From Liolophura sinensis (taxonomy: Eukaryota; Mollusca; Polyplacophora; Chitonida; Chitonidae): DNA of 60,000 nucleotides. Made by a program: the position numbers and the translations under genes. The stretch's first letter is position 1. The number at the start of each line of letters is the position of its first letter. Under the pieces are notes generated by a model. The model saw only the letters and a program-made list of their open reading frames with translations. It had not been told where the DNA came from and searched no databases. Positions 1 through 13,100 of the stretch are shown here, piece after piece. The stretch lies in contig NC_088304.1 of assembly GCF_032854445.1 (NCBI RefSeq), positions 31,009,732 to 31,069,731 of the forward strand. The letters run 5' to 3'.

Positions 1-185
1 GACTGGATGTGGACAAGACATTTGATCATACATTGATCAGAAAATTTTTCTGTTGTGATGGCTGGTGAATTAAAGAATGGATGTGGACAAGACATTTGAT
101 CATACATTGATCAGAAATTTTTTCTGTTGTGATGGCTGGTGAATTAAAGAATGGATGTGGACAAGACATTTCATCATGCATTGTA
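1..185. repeat. Tandem repeat at window edge, ~83-bp unit
   Basis: Two full units and a partial third beginning GGATGTGGACAAGACATTTG, probably continuing to the left of the window. Confidence 0.8.
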
Positions 186-1540
186 TAAAAGTATTGACAG
201 TCCATTTTCTGTTTTAAAACATCAATATTGCAAGCTCCATTGAGTCGGCTTTAAACCATAGTGCTGCGCATGTATATGTCTTAATTTTAGCAGGAACCAT
301 TTTTATTAGTTTTATGGGCATGATTTTTATATTGTTGTATACATATGCTCTAATTCCTCAACCTTTTCACACATGAAAGAGCTACTTTCAGTACAATTTG
401 TCTACACTTTAAATTAGATTTTGGAGAAAAAACTTCAATTTGTGGAGTGGACCAATTTCACGGCTTCACAAAAAGTGTCATTTTATCTGTCTACAGAAAA
501 ATGCCTTTAGAAATGCTTGATTAAACATCTTGCAAACGTGCGAAAAGGTTGAAGAATTACAGTAAGTCATCTTAAAACCATTGTGTCATTATAGATAGCT
601 ATCTATTTTATTATTACAGATAAGTTTTACTCGTTTGTTTATACTAGTTCACAATTTTCAAGCGGTAAGTTACTCATGTTTCACATAACACGGGCAGGTA
701 CACATGTACTAAGAAACGTAATCATCTTAGAATTTAGAACATTCCATCGTAAATTTTTTCCTTTGGTTTAGTCAGTTTGTATTTGTTAGGAAGTGCTGCT
801 GTTTTGAGTGGTATTTGTCTTCTCTGTGTTCACATGCACTTGATTAAAAGTAATCAAAAGCTGCAAAACCATACATTTTTATCTTTTGTTTTTCACCCGG
901 GATTCATGTTGTGGTTTTCTTGCTTTCACTGTTTGTGGGCCAGTGCTGCATGGCGACAGAAGGCAGTTGACGCCGCTGGTGTGGCCATTTGTGAAGTCTA
1001 AATTTCATTGAAGACTACTCATCTTCCAGCATTATGGTGTGTACTTCTATATGTGGAAAAGTTTGTCAGCGATGTGCTGAAGGACTGTATGGTTTACTCC
1101 GGGCACTCAAGCTTGCTTCGCCTATAAAACTGATTGCCGTCACATTGAGGAAAAATTCTGAAGTGAGGAGTAAATAAAAAAAATTTATGTCAGGTGGACA
1201 AGTGCTGTGTCTGGCAGAAGAGATGAAGGCATGGCTTATTTGTTAGTGTCAACATTATTTTAATCTCTTTAAGCCTGGGACACATTAGATAGATTTTTTT
1301 CCCTCGTACGGGCAGATTTTTGTTCTTACTTCACAGGTGAGCTTGAACACCTCGATATTTGCTTGTATCAACCTTGTGAGGTACTAGTGAAGAAATATTT
1401 CACTCTGTCCGCTCCAGCGAATTTGGGCGATGAAGATAATCGAGCAGACCAATCATACAACACGTAATTGTTTTGACCTGTGAAATTTTGTTCCAGTCAC
1501 ATGGGTTACTAGGTCGCATGACATAACCTACTGATAAAAA
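186..1540. other. Non-coding stretch with one MITE copy
   Basis: Apart from the MITE at 350-565, I see no gene here. Short ORFs (for example 777-1001) have no recognisable motif or splice context. Confidence 0.6.
350..565. mobile_element. MITE-like element, copy 1
   Basis: About 215 bp flanked by inverted ends: TAATTCCTCAACCTTTTC at the left and GAAAAGGTTGAAGAATTA at the right. Four relatives occur in the window. Confidence 0.65.
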
Positions 1541-1544
1541 CAAA

Positions 1545-2835
1545 ATCCGCTTGGTGTGTCTGGAACTATGCTGCGAGTATCGCCAGCATATTTGAGATGT
1601 GATTAAGTTCGTCCCGACAAGCAAAGAAAATGCTTGGTGTGTCTGGAACTACGCTGCGAGTATCGCCAGCATATTTTAGATATGATTAAGTTCGTCCCGA
1701 CAAGCAAAAAAAAAAATCCGCCTGGTGTGTCTGGAACTACGCTGCGAGTATCGCCAGCATATTTCAGATGTGATTACGTTCGTCCCGACAAGCAAAACAA
1801 AAATGCTTGGTGTGTCTGGAACTACGCTGCGAGTATCGCCAGCATATTTTAGATGTGATTAAGTTCGTCCCGACAAGCAAAAAAAAAAAATCCGCCTGGT
1901 GTGTCTGGGAATATGCTGAGAGCATCGCCAGTATATTTCAGATGTGATTAAGTTCGTTCCGACAAGCAAAAAAAATGCTTGGTGTGTCTGGAACTACGCT
2001 GCGAGTATCGCCAGCATATTTTAGATGTGATTAAGTTCGTCCCGACAAGCAAAAAAAAAATCCGCCTGGTGTGTCTGGAACTATGCTGCGAGTATCGCCA
2101 GCATATTTTAGATGTGATTAAGTTCGTCCCGACAAGCAAAAAAAAAAAATCCGCCTGGTGTGTCTGGGACTATGCTGAGAGTATCGCCAGCATATTTTAG
2201 ATGTGATTAAGTTCGTCCCGACAAGCCAAAAAAAAATCCGCCTGGTGTGTGTGGAACTATGCTGCGAGTATCGCCAGCATATTTTAGATGTGATTAAGTT
2301 CGTCCCGACAAGCCAAAAAAAAATCCGCCTGGTGTGTGTGGAACTATGCTGCGAGTATCGCCAGCATATTTTAGATGTGATTAAGTTCGTCCCGACAAGC
2401 AAAAAAAAATCCGCCTGGTGTGTCTGGAACTACGCTGCGAGTATCGCCAGCATATTTTAGATGTGATTAAGTTCGTCCCGACAAGCAAAGAAAAAATCCG
2501 CCTGGTGTGTCTGGGACTATGCTGAGAGTATCGCCAGTATATTTCAGATGTGATTAAGTTCGTCCCGACAAGCAAAGAAAATGCTTGGTGTGTCTGGAAC
2601 TATGCTGCGAGTATCGCCAGCATATTTCAGATGTGATTAAGTTCGTCCCGACAAGCAAAGAAAATGCTTGGTGTGTCTGGAACTATGCTGCGAGTATCGT
2701 CAGTATATTTCAGATGTGATTAAGTTCGTCCCGACAAGCAAAGAAAATGCTTGGTGTGTCTGGAACTACGCTGCGAGTATCGCCAGCATATTTCAGATGT
2801 GATTAAGTTTGTCCCGACAAGCCAAAAAAAAAGCC
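1545..2835. repeat. Minisatellite, ~80-84-bp unit, about 16 copies
   Basis: Unit begins TTGGTGTGTCTGGAACTA, includes GTTCGTCCCGACAAGC and ends in an A-tract of variable length. Units alternate between versions with TGCTTGG and with (A)nTCCGCCTGG starts, suggesting two sub-families. Outside any recognised gene. Confidence 0.92.
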
Positions 2836-3720
2836 ACCTAGTGTGTCTCCAACTTTAGGGGGCTGTGGTCTGAGGGCTTTGGCCACACCACTTTCCTGAC
2901 AAGTGTTTCTGTTAAAGACGTATTTACATCAGCAAAAAAGTCTAGAAATTCATATAAAAGATTCAGACAGAACAGACAAGTGGATTTTCACTTTATTTTT
3001 AGTCCATTTTAAAATTTTGTACTGTCTGCTAAGCACACAAAATAAAACCAACGAGGCCTTGCCAAATTGGTGCTGCCAAGCCAGACATGGAGAGTCCATC
3101 TCATTGTTGTAAAGTGAAGATTCCCATGCCTTCATGGATCTTAGGGTCTTGGTGGCAATAAGCAATTTATTATGTTCTCTCGTGTAGTCTTGCATGAAGT
3201 TTAGTACCAACCACTTGCCTTTTAGCAATATGACATCTGTCATACGCAAGAGAATTCGCCAGGAATTTGTTAAATGCGCCTCTTACATTCCTCCATCCAG
3301 AAAAATTCTGAAGAATGTCATTTTAACAAGGATCAATTTAATCTATTTCAGTTTCAGCACAAAAGGTAGTAATATTTTATGACAGGTATTTGCCTCTAAA
3401 AATGCACTTCTGGTGAAGTGAAATATAAGCATTTTTCAAGGACGTTCGTGCCTTTAGTAGCTTTAATGGATCCATCCACCTCATAGGTTATCATACTTAA
3501 ATGAGTTTTTAAATTTTTTTGTGGAGTATGATTGATTTCGTATCAGAAAAACTTAAATGTTGGCATCAAAAGCATAACTGGAGAGCTTTTATATACATTT
3601 TTACACACCAATCTAAAAGAAAATAGAGTACATGTATATATACAGTACATCCACGTACATGTATTAAATACACGTCGTTATAGTGACGTAATCAGCTATC
3701 TGTTACCTGTCATTTTCTGG
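2836..3720. other. Non-coding stretch
   Basis: No gene seen. 3340-3440 contains a copy of a dispersed repeat whose end reads TTTGCCTCTAAAAATGCACT, also found near 26.2, 48.7 and 54.6 kb. Confidence 0.5.
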
Positions 3721-3724
3721 ACAG

Positions 3725-5110
3725 GGGGTTTATGTCACACTTCACCATGGAGGTAGGATTTATGTCACACTTCCCCACAGAGGTAGAATTTATGTCACAC
3801 TTCACCATGGAGGTAGGATTTGTGTCACACTTCACCATGGAGGTAGGAATTATGTCACACTTCATCATGGAGGTAGGATTAATGTCACACTTCAAGGAGG
3901 TAGGATTAATGTCACTTCACCAAGGAGGTAGGACTTATGTTACACTTCATGGAGGTAGGATTTACGTCACACTTCACCATGGGGGTGAATGTCATACTTC
4001 ATGATGGAGGTAGGATTAATGTCACACTTCCATGGTGGTAGGATTTATGTCACACTTCATCATGGAGGTGGCTTCTGCCACACTTCATGGAGGTAGGATT
4101 TATGTCACACTTCCCCATGGAAGTAGGACTTATGTCACACTTCACCATGGAGGTAGGATTAATGTCACACTTCCATGGCGGTAGGATTTATGTCACACTT
4201 CGCCATGGAGGTAGGATTTATGGACAACTTGACCAGTGAGGCCCTGGCTATCTACTTAAGGAGGTTAATGTATGAAAATCATAAGATACTGTATGGCATA
4301 AGCACACTGTCACACTTCATCTTGGAGGTAGGATTTATGTCACACTTCACCATGGAGGTAGGACTTATGTCACACTTCATGATGGATGTAGGATTAATGT
4401 CACACTTCCATGGTGGTAGGATTTATGTCACACTTCCCCACGGAGGTAGGACTTATGTCACACTTCACCATGGAGCTAGGATTTATGTCACAATTCCATG
4501 GCCGTAGGATTTATGTCACACTTCACCATGGAGGTAGGATTTATGTCACACTTCATCATGGAGGTAGGATTAATGTCACAGTTCCATGGCCGTAGGATTT
4601 ATGTCACACTTCATCATGGAGGTAGGACTTCTGTCACACTTCATGGAGGTAGGATTTATGTCACACTTCACCATGGAGGTAGGATTAATGTCACACTTCC
4701 ATGGCCATAGGATTTATGTCACACTTCATCATGGAGGTAGGATTTATGTCACACTTCCCCATGGAGGTAGGACTTATGTCACACTTCCCCATGGAGGTAG
4801 GATTAACGTCACACTTCCATGGCGGTAGGATTTATGTCACACTTCCCCATGGAGGTAGGATTTATGTCACACTTCACCATGGAGGTAGGATTAATGTCAC
4901 ACTTCCCCATGGAGGTAGGACTTATGTCACACTTCACCATGGAGGTAGGACTTTTGCCACACTTCATGGAGGTAGGATTTATGTCACACTTCACCATGGA
5001 GGTAGGACTTATGTCACTCTTCATGGAGGTAGGATTAATGTCACACTTCCATGGCGGTAGGATTTATGTCACACTTCACCATGGAGGTAGGATTTATGGA
5101 CAACTTGACC
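3725..5110. repeat. Minisatellite, ~30-bp unit in composite pattern
   Basis: Unit TCACACTTCACCATGGAGGT plus AGGATTTATG, about 45 copies with 21- to 30-bp variants. Being largely a multiple of three it leaves long open frames on both strands that are not genes. Confidence 0.92.
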
Positions 5111-6629
5111 AGTGAGGCCCTGGTTATTGACTTAAGGAGGTTAATGTATGAAAATCATAAGATACTGTAGCTATAACCAACATATAAAAAAATGATATGT
5201 ATCTCAAGAAATACACAAAAGTGAATTTAACAGTCCTCAGCTGTATTAATATCACAAGTATTAAATTTATTTGCACAGCATACAAACTGGGTACAGTCAC
5301 AGTACGTTAATTTGTCTACTTTCAATTTCGCGTGACTTCAACTTCATGCTAGACATTCATGTATCACATGTAGCCGCCCAACATATTCAAGATGCTGCCT
5401 CACTGGAATGCCATGCTGATGACACCAGACAGGTCCCACTCAGAAAAGGTTTCAGTATGATGACACCAGGCCCATACTCTTATTACTGGCCTATTTCTTC
5501 ATGTTGAGTGGCAAGCCAGGAATTCAAAAGTACAAAGACTGCAGACTTTAAAGCCTTACTTTAAAGGCTTGACCACAGGCATCTAGGTTGTGAGGAAGAT
5601 GTTCTATTCCTTGGTCCACAGCAATGACGAGTTTCAGCTAGCTCAAAGATATTATATTGTACATGAAATGCACATTTTGTACATGTACATGGAGAAAAGT
5701 AGTGGTTTCATTTGCCACAAAGTATGTACAAACATTTATACTTACTTCACATGAATAATTAAAGAATTAAAAATAAATGCTTCAAAAAAAAAAAAAATGT
5801 TGCCTTATACATGTCTAATAAAAATGTATAAATTTTCATCAGAATTGATTAATTAACATAACAATCGTGTACAATAAGACTGTATTCAGAATTATTACAT
5901 TCAAATATCGTACATGCATTATAAAATGTATATCAATAATGTAAAGAGATGGCCAAAAAGATAGCAATATTATATGAGCACAACACAAGAAACATGTTAC
6001 ATAACACAGCCCATTCACACAGCACTGTAACTGTAACATACATCAAAGTGGGCTCTCTAATTATTCAGGTTTAGAAGATAAACCTGAACAAGGCTAATAG
6101 GGTTTAGAAGACAAACCTGATCACAGAAATTAGTTAAATCCACCCCTCTCCAAAACCCCGCATCCAACAACCTAAGAACTGACAATCAAATTGAAAAATA
6201 TATATCTAAACAATGCTTTAATAGATGTACTTTGTATGCCACTGGATCATAAATGAGCTGGGTTATATTTTCCTTGAGTATTAACAGGGTAATACACATG
6301 GGCGTGCTCTGGACTTTAAATGACCTTCATAGACAAAAATCTAGTTAAAGTGTTGGAAAGCACCTTTTTAAAGCAGGCTTGCATAAAAAGTTTTATAGTT
6401 AAAGTGTTGGAAAGCATTTTTTTAAAGCAGGATTGCGTAAAAGTTTTATACTGAAATGCCCTTGTGGTGACTTTAAACTGTATACGATATAGCACCGTAC
6501 ATGCACATAAATGGACAATCAATGGTTGAATAGTGATCACACAGAAAAGATCGGAAGGAGAAACACACATCTGCAGTGAAGACAATTTTTGTTTTCGCCC
6601 TGATTCACTGTGTGAAAAATATATCATCT

Positions 6630-6636
6630 TTATTTA
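6630..6636 (-). terminator. Possible polyadenylation signal of ACAD10
   Basis: AATAAA on the minus strand, about 550 nt past the ACAD10 stop. Position is plausible; other A/T-rich candidates exist further on inside the SINE-free stretch. Confidence 0.25.
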
Positions 6637-6774
6637 ATATTACAAGAGTTTAGGTGCACTCATAATGCGGACAAAAAGAACACAATTATGCCACCTGAAA
6701 TCCATGCCAGTCACCATGGCAACCTCTAAAATCTAATTAATGTATATCCATCCACCAAATATTAAACCTATATT

Positions 6775-6938
6775 TATTTTATTTATTTGATTGGTGTTTT
6801 AGGCCGTACTCAAGAATATTTCACGTATGCGACAGCGGCCAGCATTATGGTGGGAGGAAACACAGCCCTGGGGAAACCCACGACCATCCACAGGTTTCTG
6901 CCAGACCTTCCCACTTACGGCCGGAGAGGAAGCCATCT
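6775..6938 (-). mobile_element. tRNA-derived SINE (family A), 5'-truncated
   Basis: 3' half only, in reverse orientation: from the AAATAAAT tail to the CGGCCGT segment. Confidence 0.75.
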
Positions 6939-7182
6939 TTAAACCTATAGCTGCAAAATTACACAAGGTGAATGAATGAAACTTAAAAATACTTGTAGTG
7001 TTTCCATTTCATGAAATTCTATACTAAAAACATATTCCGACATTTTGAGACCATTACTTTTGTCCAGACTAATAATAATAATAATTGTAAAACTCCTGAA
7101 TATTCTCAATATTAACACCCATAATAAATGGCTCACAATGTATTACAATGTAAATCTATGCCTGGCATCCATTTTCAAACAT

Positions 7183-10100
7183 CTAAAGCTTGGACATCCT
7201 CTGAGTTTTGCGGAGTTCCATCTTGGCCACGGTTCGTCTGTGAACTTCATCTGGTCCATCAGCCAATCGTAACACTCTCGCCCAGCTGTAAAACATGGCC
7301 AGAGGGAAGTCGTGGTTCAAACCTCCGCCTCCGTACGCCTGAAAATAAAAATAATGGGTTACCGTAACAATGAATTTATCCAGACTGAAACTCGCTTCAA
7401 TCACTAGAGAGAACCTTGTAGACTGTAACTGTACAATGAAGTTTACAATTACACTTGATCACGTGAGTGTTACTTGTCAGGGATCATACAGCGATGGCCA
7501 TAAATGACATAAAAAACGCAGCCCATCGCTATGACAACTGGTCTTCCGGTTGACTACCTGTTCACTCTTATCCTGCTGATTATTAACTACTGTGAGACAT
7601 GTCCCACCAACCTACATATACATGTACATCCCACCTGTCACCTGTCTCGTTAACTCCAACTCACCTGTATGCACCTGTCCACAACCCTCTGGGCCATGTT
7701 AGGAGCTGCCACTTTGATCATTGCAATCTCTGGAGCTGCCACCTGATAACAAAAACAAACTCAACTGTCATGAAAAGTACTGCTATAATGTTAAAACTGA
7801 ACACACGGCTGCTTGAGCAGATCTACATGTATTTGCAAAGGTATGGCATGAGATTCATCAGGCGAGCCAGACTGAATATCCATGAGGTGAGTAGCTTTGA
7901 GTACCAGTAACCTGGTTTGTTCTGTCTCAATCCTGGATTACAGTATTACCTATTGCCAGCAATATCCATGAGGTGAGTAGCTTTGAGTACCAGTAACCTG
8001 GTTTGTTCTGTCTCCATCCTGGATTACAGTATTACCTTATTGCCAGCAATGTTCATGAGGTGAGTAGCTTTGAGTACCAGTAACCTGGTTTGTTCTGTCT
8101 CTATCCTGGATTACAGTATTACCTATTGCCAGCAATGTTCATGAGGTGAGTAGCTTTGAGTACCAGTAACCTGGTTTGTTCTGTCTCTATCCTGGATTAC
8201 AGTATTACCTATTGCCAGCAATGTTCATGAGGTGAGCAGCTTTGAGTACCAGTAACCTGGTTTGTTCTATCTCTATCCTGAATTACAGTATTACCTATTG
8301 CCAGCAATGTTCATGAGGTGAGTAGCTTTGAGTACCAGTAACCTGGTTTGTTCTGTCTCTATCCTGGATTACAGTATTACCTATTGCCAGCAATGTTCAT
8401 GAGGTGAGCAGCTTTGAGTACCAGTAACCTGGTTTGTTCTATCTCTATCCTGGATTACAGTATTACCTATTGCCAGCAATGTCCATGAGGTGAGCAGCTT
8501 TGAGTACCAGTAACCTGGTTTGTTCTATCTCTATCCTGGATTACAGTATTACCTATTGCCAGCAATATCCATGAGGTGAGCAGCTTTGAGTACCAGTAAC
8601 CTGGTTTGTTCTGTCTCCATCCTGAATTACAGTATTACCTATTGCCAGCAATGTCCATGAGGTGAGCAGCTTCGAGTACCAGTAACCTGGTTTGTTCTAT
8701 CTCTATCCTGGATTACAGTATTACCTATTGCCAGCAATGTCAATGAGGTGAGCAGCTTTGAGTACCAGTAACCTGTTTGTTCTATCTCTATCCTGAATTA
8801 CAGTGTTACCTATTTCCAGCAATTTTCATGAGGTGAGCAGCTTTGAGTACCAGTAACCTGGTTTGTTCTGTCTCTATCCTGGATTACAGTATTACCTATT
8901 GCCAGCAATGTTCATGAGGTGAGCAGCTTTGAGTACCAGTAACCTGGTTTGTTCTGTCTCTATCCTGGATTACAGTATTACCTATTGCCAGAAATGTTCA
9001 TGAGGTGAGCAGCTTTGAGTACCAGTAACCTGGTTTGTTCTATCTCTCTTCTGGATTAAAGTATTACCTATTGCCAGAAATGTTCATGAGATGAGCAGCT
9101 TTGAGTACCAGTAACCTGGTTTGTTCTATCTCTATTCTGGATTACAGTATTACCTTATTGCTAGCTATGTCCATGAGACAGGCAGCTTTGAGCACAAGTA
9201 ACCTGGTTTGTTCTGTCTCCATCTTGGATTACAGTATTACCTTATTGCTAGCTATGTCCATGAGACAGGCAGCTTTGAGCACAATTCACCTGGTTTGTTC
9301 TGTCTCCATCCTGGATTACAGTATTACCTTATTGCTAGCTATGTCTATGAGACCGGCAGCTTTGAGCACAAGTACCCTGCTTTGTTCTCTCTCTGTCCTG
9401 CATTACACTTTTACCTTATTGCCAGCAATGTCCATAAGGTGAGCAGCTTTGAGCACCAGTAACCTGGTTTGTTCTATCTCTATCCTCGATTGAGCAATGT
9501 CAGCCTGTATTGTTCCCTGCTCTGCTAGAGTTTTACCAAAGGCCACTCGACTCTGGACCTGAAAAAGAAAACATATTATGTAATGCACAATTTCTTTGTT
9601 CATTTACTTGGGTTTAAATTCACTTTTAATCTGAATTTAGTTTTCTTGCAGGTGACCAGTTCTATGGTCAAGATATTTCAAGTGCTCAAGATAGAGTTTT
9701 GACTTAAAATCAAAATTCAGACCTTCAATATTTTTATAGCTTAAGGCTCAAGGTGTTCAAAATGGGAAACACTTGTCTTCTATTACCGTCATAGAACATA
9801 TTCCCATTTTAAATGCCCAGGGTTCGAACCTTAGCGTTCAAATAAAATTTCACTTTATTTAAAGCTGGCTTCAAGGAATTGGCAATGTGGCATTAAACCC
9901 TAATCACTCATTCGAGGAATCGGTCATGGCCACCAATGAATGAAATGCTGAAGATTTGTTTTGAAATTAAATCCTTCATGAATATCATGCGAAATCATTG
10001 GCCAAGGGCTTACATATTCCTCGGAAACAACATAGTTCATCAGGCTAGTGGATAATAAACTTCATGTCCTATGTTAAACACATGTCTTACTCTTTCCACC

Positions 10101-13100
10101 ATGAGATCTAGCGCCCTCTCTGCATTTCCTATCAGCCTCATACAGTGATGGATACGTCCTGGGCCCAGTCTCCCCTGGGCAATCTCAAACCCACGTCCCT
10201 CCCCCAGTAACATGTTAGAGGACGGGATGCGTACATTCTCAAACAAGACTTCTGCATGACCACCTGAAAGAGAAACCAAATGGCACTCGTAACTTAAAAT
10301 ACAGGTGGCTTAAGAGAAAACAGGTGTCACATGTAACTTCAAAAACAGGTGCTGAGGAGAAACCAAATGTCACCTGTAACTTGTAATACAGGTGCTGAAG
10401 AGAACCCTAATGTCACCTGTAACTTAAAAAACAGGTGCTGAGGAGAAACCAAATGTCACCTGTAACTTAAAATACAGGTGCTGAGGAGAAACCAAATGTC
10501 ATTTGTAACTTAAAATACAGGTGCTGAAGAGAACTCTAATGTCACCTGTACCTTAAAATACAGGTGCTGAAGAGAAACCAAATGTCACCTGTAACTTAAA
10601 ATACAGGTGCTGAAGAGAACCCTAATGTCACCTGTAACTTAAAAAACAGGTGGCTGAAGAGGAAACAGGTGTCACATGTAACTTAAAATACAGGTGCTGA
10701 GGAGAAACCAAATGTCATCTGTAGCTTAAAATACAGGTGCTGAAGAGAACCCTAATGTCACCTGTAACTTAAAATACAGGTGCTGAAGAGAAACCAAATG
10801 TCATTTGTAACTTAAAATACAGGTGCTGAGGAGAAACCAAATGTCACCTGTAACTTAAAATACAGGTGCTGAAGAGAAACCTAATGTCACCTGTAACTTA
10901 AAATACAGGTGGCTGAAGAGAATCCAAATGTCACCTGTAACTTAAAATACAGGTGCTGAAGAGAAACCAAATGTCGCCTGTAACTTAAAATACAGGTGCT
11001 GAAGAGAACCCTAATGTCACCTGCAACTTAAAATACAGGTGGCTGAAGAGAATCCAAATGTCACCTGTAACTTAAAATACAGGTGCTGAAGAGAAACCAA
11101 ATGTCACCTGTAACTTAAAATACAGGTGCTGAAGAGAAACCAAATGTCACATGGTATCCACTATACATGTACCTGGCAATTGTACTCCATAGAAACTCAT
11201 GTTTCCTTAATTGTAATCTTAAATGCATTCTTCCCAAAGCATTACATGAACACGCAACAAAGAAAAACCAAGGTTTGCATACAAGTAACTTGCCACAAGT
11301 TTGTTTCAAAGTAATTATACAGAGTTTCCTGATTTTTAAATGTAATACAGAATGAACTCTTTTCACAGTTATACACATACCTTTAATATACATGTACCAA
11401 GTTTCATTAAACACAGACACATGGAACACTTTTGAAGCAATACATGTCCATGAGCTAAGAGATACTAATGATATTAATCTTACCCTTGTACATATCTTTG
11501 TAAGGTGGAAAGAGAACAGTTCAAAATGTACCTGGAGGGTCTTCATAGCCAAACACACTTAGGGGCCGTATAATCTTTACACCGAGAGCATCCATAGGTA
11601 CCAGCACCATGCTCTGTTGTCTGTGGATGGCCCCTCCCTTTTGGGTTTTCCCCATGAAGATACACAATTTACAGCGGGGATCAAGTGCACCTGAAGTGAA
11701 TCACAAGGTTTCTTGATTAATTTTACCTAATTTAACATATTCTCACACCATACGAAAAATTGGTGGTCATATGTTGGTACACATACACCTGTACTGTCGT
11801 TTTAACTCTCGACATTCTTTCAAATATTAGACAAAAGTCGGTGGGTTTGTACAAAATATGTGATTTCCACAATAAATTCATACTACCCTTATTGCTCAAC
11901 CTATCTGCATATGAAAGAGCAACTTCCAGAGCAACTTATGCATACTTTTTTATTAGATTTTGGAGGGCAAAACTAATGGATTGGCCAGTTTCAAGGCTTC
12001 ACAAAAAGTGTAATTTTTTCAACAAACACAGAATGATGCCTTTAGAATATGCTTCAATAAACACTTTGTAAACATGCATGGAATTACAGTACACATGTAC
12101 ATAAAATACAAAAAAAGATGAAAAGAAACCAGTTTAAATTACATAATTATGGACATAAAAGAAGAAGCAAACTTCGGTACCCTATCAGCACAAAGCTCAG
12201 CTCAGTGGAAAACAAGAAGAGGTCAAAGGACGTTACACACATACAGCCAAGGGTAAAGCACAGAATGATGAGGAGAAACAAGACATGCTGTATTTCACCT
12301 TAAGTTCAGCATATTTCAAGTGACAAGACATGCTGTATTTCACCTTTAGTTCAGCATATTTCAAGTGACAAGACATACTGTATTTAACCTTAAGTTCAGC
12401 ATATTTCAAGTGACAAGACATGCTGTATTTCACCTTTAGTTCAGCATATTTCAAGTGACAAGACATACTATATTTAACCTTAAGTTCAGCATATTTCAAG
12501 TGACAAGACATGCCATATTTCACCTTAAGTTCAGCATATTTCAAGTGACAAGACATGCTGTATTTCACCTTAAGTTCAGCATATTTCAAGTGACAAGACA
12601 TGCCGTATTTCACCTTAAGCATATTTCAAGTGACAAGATATGCTATATTTCACCTTAAGCATATTTCAAGTGACAAGATATGCTGTATTTCACCTTAAGT
12701 TCAGCATATTTCAAGTGACAAGACATGCTGTATTTCACCTTAAGTTCAGCATATTTCAAGTGACAAGACATGCTGTATTTCACCTGAAGTTCAGCATATT
12801 TCAAGTGACAAGACATGCTGTATTTCACCTTAAGCATATTTCAAGTGACAAGATATGCTATATTTCACCTTAAGCATATTACAAGTGACAAGACATGCCG
12901 TATTTCACCTTAAGTTCAGCATATTTCAAGTGACAAGACATGCTGTATTTCACCTTAAGTTCAGCATATTTCAAGTGACAAGACATGCTGTATTTCACCT
13001 TAAGCATATTTCAAGTGACAAGATATGCTGTATTTCACCTTAAGTTCAGCATATTCCAAGTGACAAGACATGCTATATTTCACCTTAAGCATATTTCAAG

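Larger units (their letters stand above)
5111..7182. other. Non-coding stretch downstream of ACAD10
   Basis: No gene seen. It contains a fragment of the second SINE family at about 5385-5500 (GCTGCCTCACTGGAATGCCA), a short duplication at 6340-6430 (GTTAAAGTGTTGGAAAGCA twice), and a SINE at 6.8 kb. Confidence 0.5.

Noticed and set aside
11115-11558. 147-codon minus-strand ORF in ACAD10 intron 17
   Set aside because: It overlaps the exon 17 donor and the first intron sequence, has no recognisable domain, and phase continuity of exons 17-18 requires it to be intron.
12233-12622. 129-codon repetitive minus-strand ORF
   Set aside because: Product of the 45-bp minisatellite, also a multiple of three; open on both strands.
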